From: Siphonodentalium dalli
Taxonomy: Eukaryota > Mollusca > Scaphopoda > Gadilida > Siphonodentaliidae
Direction of reading: 5' to 3'
Length of the DNA: 64,000 nucleotides
Assembly: GCA_032622095.1 (NCBI GenBank)
Contig: CP136069.1
Span: 127,367,450 to 127,431,449 of the forward strand
The position numbers and the translations under genes are program-made. How positions within the stretch are numbered: the first letter of the stretch is position 1; every line of letters starts with the position of its first letter. Of this stretch, positions 52,954-64,000 are shown piece by piece. The notes beneath the pieces are model-generated. The model was not told the DNA's origin. It saw nothing but the letters and a program-made list of their open reading frames with translations, and made no database searches.

Positions 52954-55510
52954 TACCGACTCCACTGGTAAAAACATTGACAATCAATCAGACATAATGC
53001 AAGAAGCTAGACATTTTTACGAAAATTTATATGCATCGAAAAACATAAACAATCTTGATATTCATACTATTCTTGAAAAAGACCATACAATATTGTCCCA
53101 CGACACTGCCAACAGTATAGAAGGACCAATAACTCTAATTGAACTAACTTGTGCGTTGAAGCGATCGCAAAATGATAAATGCAGCGGACTAGATGGATAC
53201 CCATATGAGTTTTGGAAAATTTTCTGGCTTGACTTAGGCCCAATTCTATATGAATCACTCAATGAAGCTTATGATAAAGGGGAACTCTCAATCACCCAGA
53301 AACAAGGATTAATTACTCTGATCCCCAAAAAGGATAAAGAAAGACATCATTTGAAAAATTGGCGACCAATTTCACTGTTGAATATATCTTACAAATTAGC
53401 TTCTTCATGCATAGCTGAAAGATTAAAACGTGTTCTACCATATATAATAAGTGATGATCAAACGGGATTCTTAAAAAATCGCTACATCGGGGATAATACT
53501 AGACTTATCTATGACCTTATTCACGAGACGAAATTGGCCGGTAAACCTGGGTTACTGCTCCTCCTAGACTTCGAAAAGGCTTTTGATTCAGTATCATGGA
53601 AATTTATACATAAATGCCTTAACTTTTTTAATTTTGGAGATGCCATGAAGAGGTGGATTTCCATATTTTATACGAATATCAACTCATCTATTTTAATAAA
53701 TGGGCATATATCTCAGAGTTTCAAACTATATCGTGGCTGTCGACAGGGTGACCCAGTCTCGCCGTATATTTTTTTGATATGCGCGGAAATCTTAGCTATT
53801 ATGATTAAGTCCAATGGCCGCATTAAAGGTATCAACCTCGGCAATTTAGAATACAAAATTACACAGTATGCAGACGACACGACTCTCATCTTGGACGGTA
53901 ACGAAGAAAGCCTCAGGGAAGTATATACTGTTTTAAACTCATTTGCAGATTATTCAGGCCTGAAAATTAACAATAGCAAATGTCAGGCGTCGTGGATTGG
54001 CTCTTATACGGAGCGTACGGATATTATATGCCCAGATCTTGGACTAAAATTTGATAGTACTTTCAATCTCCTTGTAATATACTTTGACACCAACCTTGAC
54101 AAAATGGATATCAATTATGATAGAAAACTTACTGAAGTCAAACGTTTGATAGCAACATGGAAACACCGGTTACTTACACCCATTGGTCGAATAACGGTGA
54201 TAAAATCACTAATACTCCCAAAATTAACGCACCTTTTTGTAGCTCTACCAAATCCCAGTAATATTTTTTATGAAAAATCTTGACACAACGCTCTTTAATT
54301 TTCTCTGGAACTCGAATCGATCACACGCAAAGTGATTTGTCAAGATTATAAGAACGGCGGATTAAAAATGGTTGATGTAAACAAATTTATGCTGTCCATG
54401 AAAATAACATGGGTGAGGCGCCTCGTAACCAAAAGTGCCAAATGGATCCCCTTAACAGATATACCTTTACGCGATGACCCTATGTTCCTTACTTATGACT
54501 ATTCCTACATAGAAAAACAGGCACAAAAATTAACCAATCCTTTTTGGCATGATGTCCTGATGGCATTCACAAAATTTCTAGAGAAAGACAGAAACAATCG
54601 CAAAATATCAGGATGTACGTTATGGAATAACCCAAACATAAAGCAGTACGGAAAAGTAATAAATTTCACCTCCTGGCGAGAAAAAGGGATTATATTTTTA
54701 AATAATATGCTGGACGATAATGACCGCTTTCTTACACGAGACGATTTACTAAAGATTTATAACATACGCACAAACTTCATCACTCTTAATAACATTCAAC
54801 ATCAAATAAAACTACTCACAAAAAAACTTGACCAGCCTATAACTCGAACTTGCAGCCCCTTTTTACCAAATAATTTCATTAAACTGCTTAAAAACAGTCG
54901 AGGAGGACAGGACTTTTATAACATCTTAGTCGATATTCCAACTTCTACAGTAGCACACAGAAAATGGCAAGCGTTTTTTCCTGACAACACAATTCAATGG
55001 TGTAAACTAGATAAACTACCCTTTCTCACGACGCCTGACACAAAGCTACAATTCCGAATAAACTCACGAATATTATCAACTAACAAGTTTCTTAAAATGT
55101 CCAATCTACGAGAAGATGATAAATGCGATAGATGTAAAAGCGAGACAGAAGACATCTCCCACATATTTTGGAACTGTGTTCACGTTCAGAAATTCATTAA
55201 GGAACTCAGCGATTGGGGTAAAATTAACAGCATTGATCTCTGTCCCCAGCAGATGACAATGATTCTCGGTTCATCACCAACGAATCCGAACTTTCTAACG
55301 AACATGCTGTGGCTTCTAATTAAACAATACATTTATAGGACCAAATTCAAGCCAATTAACTTATCGCTAAATGTTTTCCTCAAAGAATTGAATTATAGAT
55401 ACCAATGTGAGAAGTATACCGCACGATGCCAATCGAAACAACAAGAATTTTCGAAAAACTGGTCCCTTTTAGAAAAGGCCATAAATATACGCACGAGTCA
55501 ACACAAATAA

Positions 55511-56925
55511 ACTTGTCCTGAAAATTTTCTCTTCACCAGTTCAAAAACTCACTTAATTACTATACCCAAGAAATACTATTATCGCCCCAATACCACAACG
55601 CCGTCTATAGTTAGATGTCGTACCCGGGGATGTGGCGTGTGGGGGGGGGGTTGTCTCCCCCCCAGCAGAGAGCTATATTTTCAATAGTTGGAAATTTCAT
55701 ACCTGCCACAACGAAATTTCACACCAACAATAGGTTGAACATGTTCTTGTAGTTTGATTATAAAACAATTTATTGGGGGAATTTATTGTTTTTCGACCAA
55801 TATTTGCATATGTTCCTATTTTTGGTCAAATTTTTTGACAGAAATGGTCATCAGTTGGAAATTTTCCAACCTTAGGGGGGTGACAGGTTGGAATTTCCAA
55901 CACTTGGAAAGCTTGTGTCCTGGTCTCTCCCCCGTGGCCAGTCAAAAACTTCTAGTTAATTTAAGAAAACAATATTGTCATACAATTGGTCAACATTGTC
56001 ATTGGAATTGTCATCAGTTGGAAAAATTTCCAACCTAAGTGGGGGTGTAGGGTTTGAAATTTCGAACAGTAGGAAGGCTTGAGGCTAGTCTAGATGTTAG
56101 GATTTTGCGATTTTCTTGTTCAGATTTCAAAATTTTCGCACACCGGGCCGAACCATGGTCGGCCCGGTGTGTCATTGCCCCATTCACATGGCCAATACAA
56201 AACTGCTAATTAGTTTAGCAAAACAATATTTTTCTACATTTGGTCAAACTTGTAGACATAAATGGTCATCAGTTGAAGAATTTTCCAACCTGAGGGGGAG
56301 TATGAGGTTTGAAATTTCCAACACTAGGAAAGCTTCAGTTGAGGCCAGTCTTGATGCTAGGATTTGCGATTTTCTTGTATAGTTTTCCAAATTTTCTCAC
56401 ACCGGGCCGAACAACCATGGTCGGCCCGGTGTTTCCTGGTCTGTTGTCGGTAGCTGTGTGCATTTGTCTGGAATTAGATCACTAGTTGTTTTTTTTGGGG
56501 GGCAATTTTCAGGTTAAAAATCTTAATGTTCTCATACTGGGAAAATAGAAGCATGGCTTATGAATATATAGGAAATTAGGCCTGAGCATGAGGTACAAGG
56601 GGGGGGGTGCAAATGGAAATATGCAAAAAGTTGTGTTGGTACGATTCCGACTCAAGGGGGGGGGGGGGGTGCAAATGGAATTATGCAAAAGTATTGTCGG
56701 TGTGATTCCGACTCAAGGGGGGGGGGTGCAAATGGAATTATGCAAAAAGTTGTGTTGGTGTGATTGCGACTCAAGGGGGTGGGGTGCAGTTGGAAATTCC
56801 CAAGGTGGACACCCCCCAGCGGAGACCCTCTAGCTACATCCCTGGTCGTACCGATGCGCCGTACACAGGAACAAAGTTCAAAAGATTTAAAATCTGGATT
56901 ACTATATCAAATGAACACATTATTC
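55511..56925. other. LINE 3' region or separate insertion, repeat-rich
   Basis: No gene seen. Three degenerate repeats of about 200-400 bp share GGTCATCAGTTGGAA and TTTCCAACCT...GGGGG (55835, 56000, 56265). Two hairpins CACACCGGGCCGAAC...CATGGTCGGCCCGGTGTG lie at about 56137-56172 and 56398-56432. A 65-bp tandem repeat with G-runs (GGTGCAAATGGAATTATGCA) occupies 56590-56800. Confidence 0.5.
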
Positions 56926-57424
56926 GATTTAGGAGGGTGGGTTAATTTTTTGGAAATATCTCGGCTTGTTGGATATCATTGCTTGTGATGTTGATATTAT
57001 AAATCAGGTATATAATGCTGAAAATTTTGATGCACCACTGAGAGCTTTATACCAAAAAATGAAAACATTTATAGGAAATCTTTTGGAAAACCTTTTTGAA
57101 AAAGCACTGCAATTTATGCATTTTATTGAATTTTTCACAAAAATTGTTGGATAATATAACGTTTTGCACATCATAAATGTTAAGCAACCCAGATAGAATA
57201 AATATCTGATATTCAAGTATATTTTATTCAACATCTGTCTTATTTTATTGGTTATACTGAAATTTGCAGGTCAAAAACACCAAAAAGGTCAAACAAATAT
57301 ATTTTCCACCTGCTCCGCCCTGGATACCTCAGTGTTTTGGAACCCCCATGAGGCAAGGATAATTGGAGATAGCGTCAAAATTTATACCCTTTCGTGTAAC
57401 ACTACATTCATCTGGGGGCCGGTC

Positions 57425-59256
57425 TAATAGTCAATTTTCAATAATTAATACAACCCGTATAAAAAATATTTCGCAATAAATATGTTTTTGAATTGTTCAT
57501 ATGCATAATGGCTTTAACTGGATATATTTAGATTATCGGAACACCGCGAAAAAGACCCTAACATCAGTACAGCAATTAAATTAACATGGCGGTTTGCGGT
57601 CCAAAATACACATATTATTCGCTTTTGAATTTTTCTCAGTATCGAAATAGGTCGATAAATATCTGAACTACCTCTCTACGAGCATTGTGTAACTCAAAAA
57701 GAAGCATTGAAGTAATGACAAATACAACTGTATATATGGTGGTTGGGTCCCAAACAAGTGGTTATTATTGTTAATAGTAACCACTTGATTTTCGAGTTAT
57801 CCATCGTACACCCGCAATTTGTCTGTTTGAGCACGAGGACGTGGCCCACATCTCCAAAAATTGACAAACTTAAAAAATCGATATCTGATCACTCTGAGCT
57901 TTGATGGGTGGGTTCCTCGACTCGAATCAAATATTTTTACCACCAAAGCCAAAGAAATGGTAATTTAGGAGCGTCTAATCGGATTGAATACCTTTAAGTT
58001 TACCATGCAAAAGAAGAACGACAGATGCTTTAAATCAACATCAGTCGTATTGCAGAGAAATCAACACAATCATCAATAATTAAAAATGATAAACATGAGA
58101 ACGCTCTTTATTAACTACCGTTTTGGGCGATGGAAGAATTGATGCTCTTTATAGTGGACGATAATTGTAAATTGTGCAAGGCTGAAAATTTCCTCTTCAT
58201 GAACTCGATATCAGGACATCGAAATCTCCTATTAAAGGGCCCATATGCACGATCTAATTATAATCTTGTATTTATAACGTATAAATAGTGATACAATAGC
58301 TGAATTGGTCACTTTCACCGGGTTTTTGTGCTACAGTTTTTACCCAGTTTCCCGAAATTGTGATAAAGTTACCCAGCGCAATACATTCCATTAAAGCAAC
58401 CAACGATGCATTCTTCGCGATCAAAATGACCATCTCCACTAATATTTCTTAATTTATAATCAGTTGAGGAAACTGAACAGTATTTCCTGAGAGGTTATGC
58501 TAAATACAATGTAAATGGATAACTAATTATGAGGCTCCGAACTTAGATAAAGTCCAAATTTTGAGGCACATAACTCGAACAATTGGAAACGAATCTGGCA
58601 AAGGTTTTCCGTTCTGTAATCTACAAAATTGGTATAACAAGGAAGGAACATTTGAAATGGAATTTCCTTGAAATTCCATAAATTGAGTATTTACCAACTT
58701 TTCACAAAATTCACCAATATCCTGTTTCTTGATTCTTTTTTATTTCTAGTATGTTATAAATAATGGGTTAGTGTACTTATTCCTGCTAATTACTGCTAAG
58801 AGAAATTGACACAATGTGTAAGTTGTGTTGCGATAAGATATGAGGTTTGGCACTTTTTTCTCACAAATGCCACCAAATGCACTGGATAAAAAATACTCTC
58901 GGGGATGTAACTCTAAAATATTTTCTTATCAATGGCTGGTCATTAAAAGTTACATATATTTCTCATAGATTTACAGGGAGAAGAAAGAAATGGATATGCT
59001 GATATTAATTAAGTTATACTTATATGTAGATTCAGCGTCTCCAGTAAATTTATATAGAGCCTAAACTTTCTTTATTCAATCAACATAGATATTTGTTATT
59101 AATAACACCTTCATTGTTCCTTTTAATAAATATACAACATAGTTGGACGCAAGCGTGGTTTTGTTTGAAAAGAGATCACATGACGTGATCGCTATTTTTT
59201 ATTCCTGCTGGTCGGGATAATTTTATAAAAACAGTTAGTTCCCGTGCACCGCATTA
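57425..59256. other. AT-rich DNA, no gene seen
   Basis: 1.8 kb without a convincing ORF or exon. It contains GAACGCTCTTTATT at 58099-58112 and a variant GATGCTCTTTATA at 58141-58153, the dispersed word outside any mobile element I can define. Confidence 0.5.
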
Positions 59257-59269
59257 ATAAAGGAAAAGG

Positions 59270-59893
59270 ATCGCTTTTCGGCCTTTTGGCTAAGATCAAA
59301 GTGTAGGGTCTGTTCCCAGCTGGCGGTGAACAGGGTCGCTATGCTTTGATCGAGCCCATACGGTGAGATACGTCCCCGATGGTGGTTTCCCCACACGAAG
59401 GGACTTCCACTGAATGGGTTCGCAGCTGAGGAGGACGAGTGGTCCCGACTTACTGACTGACTGTCCGCTTCTTGCGGGGACTGACGCCCGACGGGCACTT
59501 TGACCATCTCGTAAGGGTGGGCCACCTCTGTCAGGGGGTGCTCAGCCGATAAGAGTGGTCCGCAATGGTTTAAAAAAATAAATAAATAAAGGAAAAGGAT
59601 CGCTTCTCGGCCTTTTGGCTGATATCAAAGTGTTGTATCTGTTTCCTGTTGGCGGTGAACAGGGTCGCTATGCTTTGATCGAGCCCATACGGTGAGATAC
59701 GTCCCCGACGCTGGTCCCTCCAGACGAGACTTCCGCTGTATGGGTTCGCAGACTGACTGACTGACTAACTGTCCGCTTCTCGCGGGGACTGACGTCCGAC
59801 GGGCACTTTGACCATCTCGTAAGGCTGGGTCATCTCTGACGGGATACTCAGCCGACAAGAGTGGTCCACAATTACCCCGGGCTGTTAAAAACT
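59270..59893 (+). mobile_element. Two tandem U2-snRNA-derived retroposon-like units
   Basis: Each unit (59270-59578 and 59599-59893) begins with the 5' end of U2 snRNA (ATCGCTTCTCGGCCTTTTGG, then CT-AGATCAA-like bases) and keeps a later GAGATACGTCCCC resembling the U2 TGATACGTCC segment. The rest (GGTGAACAGGGTCGCTATGC, TTTGATCGAGCCCATACGG, GACTGACTGACTG, GGGCACTTTGACCATCTCGT) is not U2. An AATAAAGGAAA word occurs before, between and after the units, as target-duplication-like borders, and AAATAAAT tails precede it. The U2 branch-point pairing bases are altered, so these are not working U2 genes. U-RNA-derived SINEs are known in other animals. Confidence 0.7.
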
Positions 59894-59936
59894 AAATTAA
59901 TAAATAAAGGAAAGTTTACCTTTCCATGACTGGAGC

Positions 59937-60130
59937 TTCCTGACATTTTGCGAAAACCCTGTGCGAATGCATTCTCTTATATATGCGAGTCTCCCATATG
60001 GAGCCTCATATTTTTATGAGAATACATTGGCCTAAAACTATTTATATTGTCAGCCAGTGCATTCTCGTAGATATATGCGAGGCTCCTTATGGGAGACTCA
60101 TGCATAACATAATGCATTGGCACAGGATCT
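59937..60130. repeat. Duplicated short inverted repeats
   Basis: GCATTCTC...TATATATGCGAG, then CTCCCATATGGAGCCTCAT at 59960-60010 recurs in changed form at 60054-60100 (GCATTCTCGTAGATATATGC, CTCCTTATGGGAGACTCAT). Each has a small internal palindrome. Confidence 0.5.
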
Positions 60131-63100
60131 TTAATGCTGCACCAGCGCAGATCCCGTCATGAAATATTACCCTTGTTTTGAACAGATTCCAAAACCATTA
60201 AATCGCTGCATTATACCAAGAGATAACCAAACTGTTAGTCATCTACTTTCTTGATATATTCGATATATAGAGGATGCCGCATTATTTTAACATGTATGGG
60301 CAATGTACTAGAGTAGCTCATGGTGGTTTTGTATGCACTTGTATGTCCAGAGCAAAACTCTTCATGAATCCACTAATTGAAGGTACACGAACAATATTTG
60401 GTTGGTAACACATTTCCCATTGACGGCGAAATGGGTCAAATGGCCACGCCCCTTTTTGCGCGAAGTACTACCACCCGTCGTGACTATATCTGCAGAACCG
60501 TTGGACATAGGGGGTCGTGTGACCACTCAAAATGTGCGGAATGGCCACATTATGGGGGGTCAGTAATACATTTTCATATCCAAAAGTCAATGCTATTTAA
60601 GATAATTGCCAAAAACCAAAAGAAAATCCATTTTTGAGGGCCTGAACCCCAATTTTGGGATTCAGCACTTTTATCTCAAAGTTGAGCCCCCAATTATAAT
60701 TTTATTGACCTATATCCATCGGTGCCACATACAGGTATCATTTCTGATATTTTCTGTACCATTATCGGATGGGATTGACCTTCAGGGAGCTCTTGACCCT
60801 GCAAATAAGGTTTTTGGATGGAATATATTGGTCGTAGAATGAAAAACATATATTTTCCCAATAACAAAGATGTTGAGGAAATCATCAATTGCAGGGTATT
60901 TGATCAGTAACCTAAAACTCCTACAAAAAGGTTACCTGGTGATATAATTTGAATGTAGTTCATCTTTTGTTATCTAGATTTCATGGCCTTTGATGTGAGA
61001 TGGTTGCCAATATGGTTATACATGGAATGACATATACATGTATCACATTAGCAATATACATGTAAATGAGTTCAATGTGTTATTTTCTTTAAACTTATGG
61101 GAGAACAGGGTGTTTTTATGGTATTCTAATGTTGAATTGAATTATACTCAGCCCACAAGCAGGTTTAGTGATGTTGAGTTACTACAATTTTATCAATCAG
61201 TATGATTCGGTAGTCGAGCAGGTTGTGTCTTTATCAGTCCCACATCAATTTTGATTGGCTGCATCACCATTTTGTATAAAGGTTCTACAATTTCCCTAAC
61301 ACGTACATTATTTTAGAACAAATAATGGCTAGCCTGACATGATCGCCTATATTTATATCCTGATATATGTATATGTATATGTACACGTAGATGTATATTT
61401 GCCCTAAATTATTTCTGGTTCAAATTTGGGAGTTTGTAAGAAAATAAGTCATAAGAAAGATGCAGTTGCAGTAATATTAAAATATATTGTCCTGTTCAAA
61501 ACTAACAAATACATGTCTATTGATTATTGGTGTGCTATCCAGTAATAAAGACTAAAATAATCTTCAGATTATTTTATCAGTCCAGTTATAATAAATCCAC
61601 ACATTAAAAATATAGGGCTTCCATACATACAGAATATTTTCCAACTTGACAATCGTTCCTTGTGTTCAACTGAGTGAGGTTCATGGAAATTTATTTGGCA
61701 AGCTTGATTCTAAAGTGTCTAGCTTTATGGGCTTGAAATTCCGAATGCAATCCTGTTGCGTTGTGATCTCAGAGTGAGTTGGAAGAAAAATACAAGCATC
61801 AGTTGATATGCAGATATAAATACATACAAATCTACATTCTGCAGATAGCCATGCATGCTATGCAATCCTCCCTCATATTTCAACTTATCAAGGAAAAATG
61901 ATCACATTACCAATGACTATGATAGTCAGATGTTTTTGTAGATTTTGTAGATTTGTGGATGTTGTGGATGTTGTAGATTTTGTAGATTTGTGGATGTTGT
62001 AATGCAATATAGATCTCCATTATAGTTGCACAAATTAGTTTTCATTTCGTCCCTTTAAATTGACTTTTATTTTTTATGTATGTATGCCACTCTAAAAATA
62101 TCAGAAAAAGTACTGTAAACCGTTTGGTTTGATGTTATAGGCACAGGAGATATATATATATATATTTTACATGTCAAATATTGTGAACCCTGCAGATACG
62201 TGTATGTGTGTGAGTCGCCTTATGTGTGTGATGTACATGCAATAACTACATGTATATTCTAGTGAAATTTATGGTCTGCACTCTGCAGTATTTCAAAAAC
62301 ACGCTATGGCCATGCCTACATATACATATGTACACTGATTCTAACACAATGATTGTCAGGTTATAATCTATGTTTGAGGAAAGTTACTATGTATTTTTCA
62401 TCTGTGTTGCATTTGTCAATATTAATGGGTCCCAGGAGCCCAGATATTACCAGTGCAGAGCCCATTTAATTTTCATGAGACTGGTGGACTTTATGTCTAT
62501 ACTCCTAAATAAACATGACTCTGAGTCTTATCAGACCAAGACGGTATTGTGTAGGTTTTACTATAATTATATTTTGAAAAGACTCAACCATTATTTTTCC
62601 ACTACCCTATATATTACAATATATTCATTTGGCAGTATTCATCCCAAGTTTAGTGGTGATGCTAATAAATTTGGTATGATAGTCAGGTAGAGCAAAGCGA
62701 TCTGAACAAATCGAGGATAAGCCACTATGTGTAGTGTACATTAAAAAACATGTATATTGTGAAATATTTTAATAATGGGTGCTGGTTTTTACAAACTGGC
62801 CATAATTGAGATGACTATTCCTGTTGTTTACCAAACATCAGCGTACGCATTAAATATTTTGAAGTATATGTGTTCTTGAATGTTTCATACAGACACTGAC
62901 TTTTGCCCAAATTGCTCGGATTAGCCAAACAATGGAAAAAGAACCAACTTTAGGTAAAATGATTGTACTATTTCTTAACAGAATCGCCTTGACCTACAAA
63001 CATCGATCATAGCAATCCAGCAGTACCCATCAGCAAAATATAAAATTAGCAGGACCACTTAACCTGCAGTGGTATTGAAAATGAAAATAAATAAGTTATG

Positions 63101-63672
63101 AGGGCTATTAGCTATTATGAAGAATTATGTTAGTGAAATTATAGACCCTCATCTTCTCCAACCTGCAACTATCATGGCCAACCAAAACTAATGTGGGACT
63201 GACAAAGGCTCATTCTACTATTGATTGAATAGTGATTATTCCATCATTTCCTAAAACTTTTTGTAAGATGAGGTGTCCTTTTGGAAGAATTGATTACTTC
63301 TGAAATATATACTGGTAGATATGGTCATCTCTCATCTGATTACAACATGTTTTTACTATGCCCAGATGCAATACCCATTTTAAGATCGCAACATGTGGCT
63401 GCTGCATGAGGCAAACAGCTGGTCATTCCATTTAGTAAAAGTGTTTAGCATGTTTCATAGCTTAGTCACTTAAATCAGATCAGCTGTTAAATGTTGATAA
63501 AAAATTTTGAAAACCTGTTTTGTTCAATCTGTACATTTCTGTTGATTAGAGCACAATTGTTACCTGATTTTTGATAAAGCATACCAGTTTCCAAGGCATG
63601 TTCAGTCGGGAAGAGCTCATGTTGTGTGTCGGGGCCAACACATCCTCAGCAGTAATTTGCAATTTGCAATTT
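60131..63672. other. AT-rich DNA, no gene seen
   Basis: 3.5 kb with only short ORFs lacking recognisable motifs or codon-like structure. Minor features: GTAGATTTTGTAGATTTGTGG repeats at 61935-62000 and a (TA)n tract at 62150. Undetected small exons of the host gene are possible, but I see no TSP1-like CSxxCGGG pattern. Confidence 0.45.
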
Positions 63673-63752
63673 GCTATTTGCTTCACCCGTGGTAGTACAG
63701 TCTCACGCCATATACATGGCGTGAGACTGTACGACCACGGGTGAGGCAAATA
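63673..63752. repeat. Short perfect hairpin
   Basis: Arms of about 35 bases around ATATACAT: CTATTTGC...CACCCGTGGT.GTACAGTCTCACGCC pairs with GGCGTGAGACTGTAC.ACCACGGGTGAGGCAAATAG. The following 200 bases are degenerate repeats (GTATACA...GTGACTGTATGG). Confidence 0.75.
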
Positions 63753-64000
63753 GGTATACAAGAAGTGATGTATGATCATGGATGTAACGAACATGATTAC
63801 CAGGAGTGACTGTATGGTCATCGGTGTGGTGTATATGTATATCTTTAGTGGTTATATAGCTATGCATGTGGCAAATAAATATACATGGAGTGACTGTATG
63901 GCCTATGGTGAGGCGAATAGGTATACAAGAGGTTACTTTGTGTTCATGTATGTAGAATATGTATACAGGTCGTGTGAGGTGTAGGAGTATACCTGATGTG

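Larger units (their letters stand above)
51262..55510 (+). pseudogene. Tx1/L1-like LINE, 5' truncated, frameshifted and interrupted
   Basis: The first piece, 51262-51364, reads KWIEQGEKPTKYFLNLEKRN...TLCNL. After the inserted TIR element it resumes at about 52954 with TDSTGKNIDNQSDIMQEARHFYENLY. The reverse transcriptase domain (53150-53950) has LIPKKDKERHHLKNWRPISL, DFEKAFDSVSW, RGCRQGDPVSP and the catalytic YADDTTL. Frameshifts near 54283 and 54330 break the frame; the rest (54332-55510) holds GGLKMVDV and a C-terminal CDRCKSETEDISHIFWNC zinc-knuckle. The endonuclease part is missing. Not functional as it stands. Confidence 0.85.
49356..57424. mobile_element. TA-flanked fold-back element carrying nested insertions
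   Basis: Ends are GACCGGCCCCCAGATGA at 49356 and its reverse complement ending at 57424, each flanked by TA. The left TIR runs about 49356-50130; the right TIR is split into 50983-51259 and 56926-57424 by an insertion of about 5.7 kb. Inner direct and inverted repeats (GCAAGTCTCCACTGTTTTGC at about 50319, 50760 and, inverted, 50880) fill the middle. No transposase is visible. A TA duplication would fit Tc1/mariner-like or similar mobilisation. Confidence 0.65.

Noticed and set aside
54287-54300. AACGCTCTTTAATT as another copy of the dispersed word
   Set aside because: It carries a mismatch and lies in the LINE coding region, where it encodes TLFNF as expected for the family; chance is sufficient.
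59235-59858. Minus-strand ORFs over the U2-derived units
   Set aside because: They fall in the retroposon-like repeats, have no known motif, and differ between the two units by frameshift.
59270-59893. Functional U2 snRNA genes
   Set aside because: Only the first 40-odd bases and a short later segment resemble U2; the branch-pairing bases and Sm-site region are not kept.
62370-62690. 106-codon ORF as a gene
   Set aside because: AT-rich, no motif, no splice or promoter context that sets it apart from neighbouring non-coding DNA.

Overview
This window looks like nuclear DNA of an invertebrate animal, most likely a lophotrochozoan and perhaps a mollusc. The evidence is spliced exons with GT-AG borders, a modular ADAMTS-like gene with thrombospondin repeats, non-autonomous Helitrons built around about 122-bp core repeats (a layout known from bivalves), CR1-like and Tx1-like LINE remains, and complete Polinton/Maverick DNA. 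The species assignment is inference.

Host gene. One plus-strand gene appears to run through the window from before 1915 to after 49104. Its visible exons encode the disintegrin-like/cysteine-rich part of an ADAMTS-type metalloprotease (1915-2050, 21602-21715, 22760-22781). These are followed by phase 1-1 exons that each carry a Thr-rich mucin-like linker and a six-cysteine module (24955-25449, 42471-42737, 43612-43923), a Thr-only linker (45713-45838) and a thrombospondin type 1 repeat (48940-49104). Its introns hold almost everything else up to 49 kb.

Element 1, 2648-18831. This is a complete 16.2-kb Polinton with 1.1-kb terminal inverted repeats (TIRs) that start with AG. It has a perfect 6-bp target duplication (TGCGCA) and is nested inside a non-autonomous Helitron (2092-19042). 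The plus-strand block is packaging ATPase, two small conserved Polinton proteins, integrase with chromodomain, a membrane protein, minor capsid, a small basic protein, double-jelly-roll capsid and adenain-like protease. Most of these ORFs abut or overlap by a few bases. The minus strand has a protein-primed type DNA polymerase B in two exons. Between the blocks is an unexpected transcription module: a TATA-binding-protein homologue that keeps all four DNA-intercalating Phe positions, immediately preceded on the same strand by a protein with two PC4-like domains. A divergent gene for an F-box-like protein of unknown role shares their upstream region.

Element 2, 28503-41233. This is a second, very different element with Polinton-style ends (AGTAGTATACGGG, similar to AGAAGAATAGGGG of element 1) and a 6-bp target duplication (AACGCA), inserted in a CR1-like LINE. 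It has TIRs of nearly 5 kb and only one recognisable gene, a homologue of the F-box-like gene of element 1. I read it as a gutted, presumably non-autonomous Polinton relative. Its left arm has additionally acquired an inverted copy of the right-hand host flank.

49.1-64 kb. A TA-flanked fold-back element (49356-57424) contains a broken Tx1/L1-like LINE, which in turn contains a 1.6-kb TIR element with an internal minisatellite. Further right are two tandem U2-snRNA-derived retroposon-like units (59270-59893) and AT-rich DNA in which I see no gene.

A 13-base word, AATAAAGAGCGTT (with a TATAAAGAGCGTT variant), recurs on both strands in both Polinton-type elements, in the Helitrons and in other DNA. 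It is not explained by any feature I recognise.
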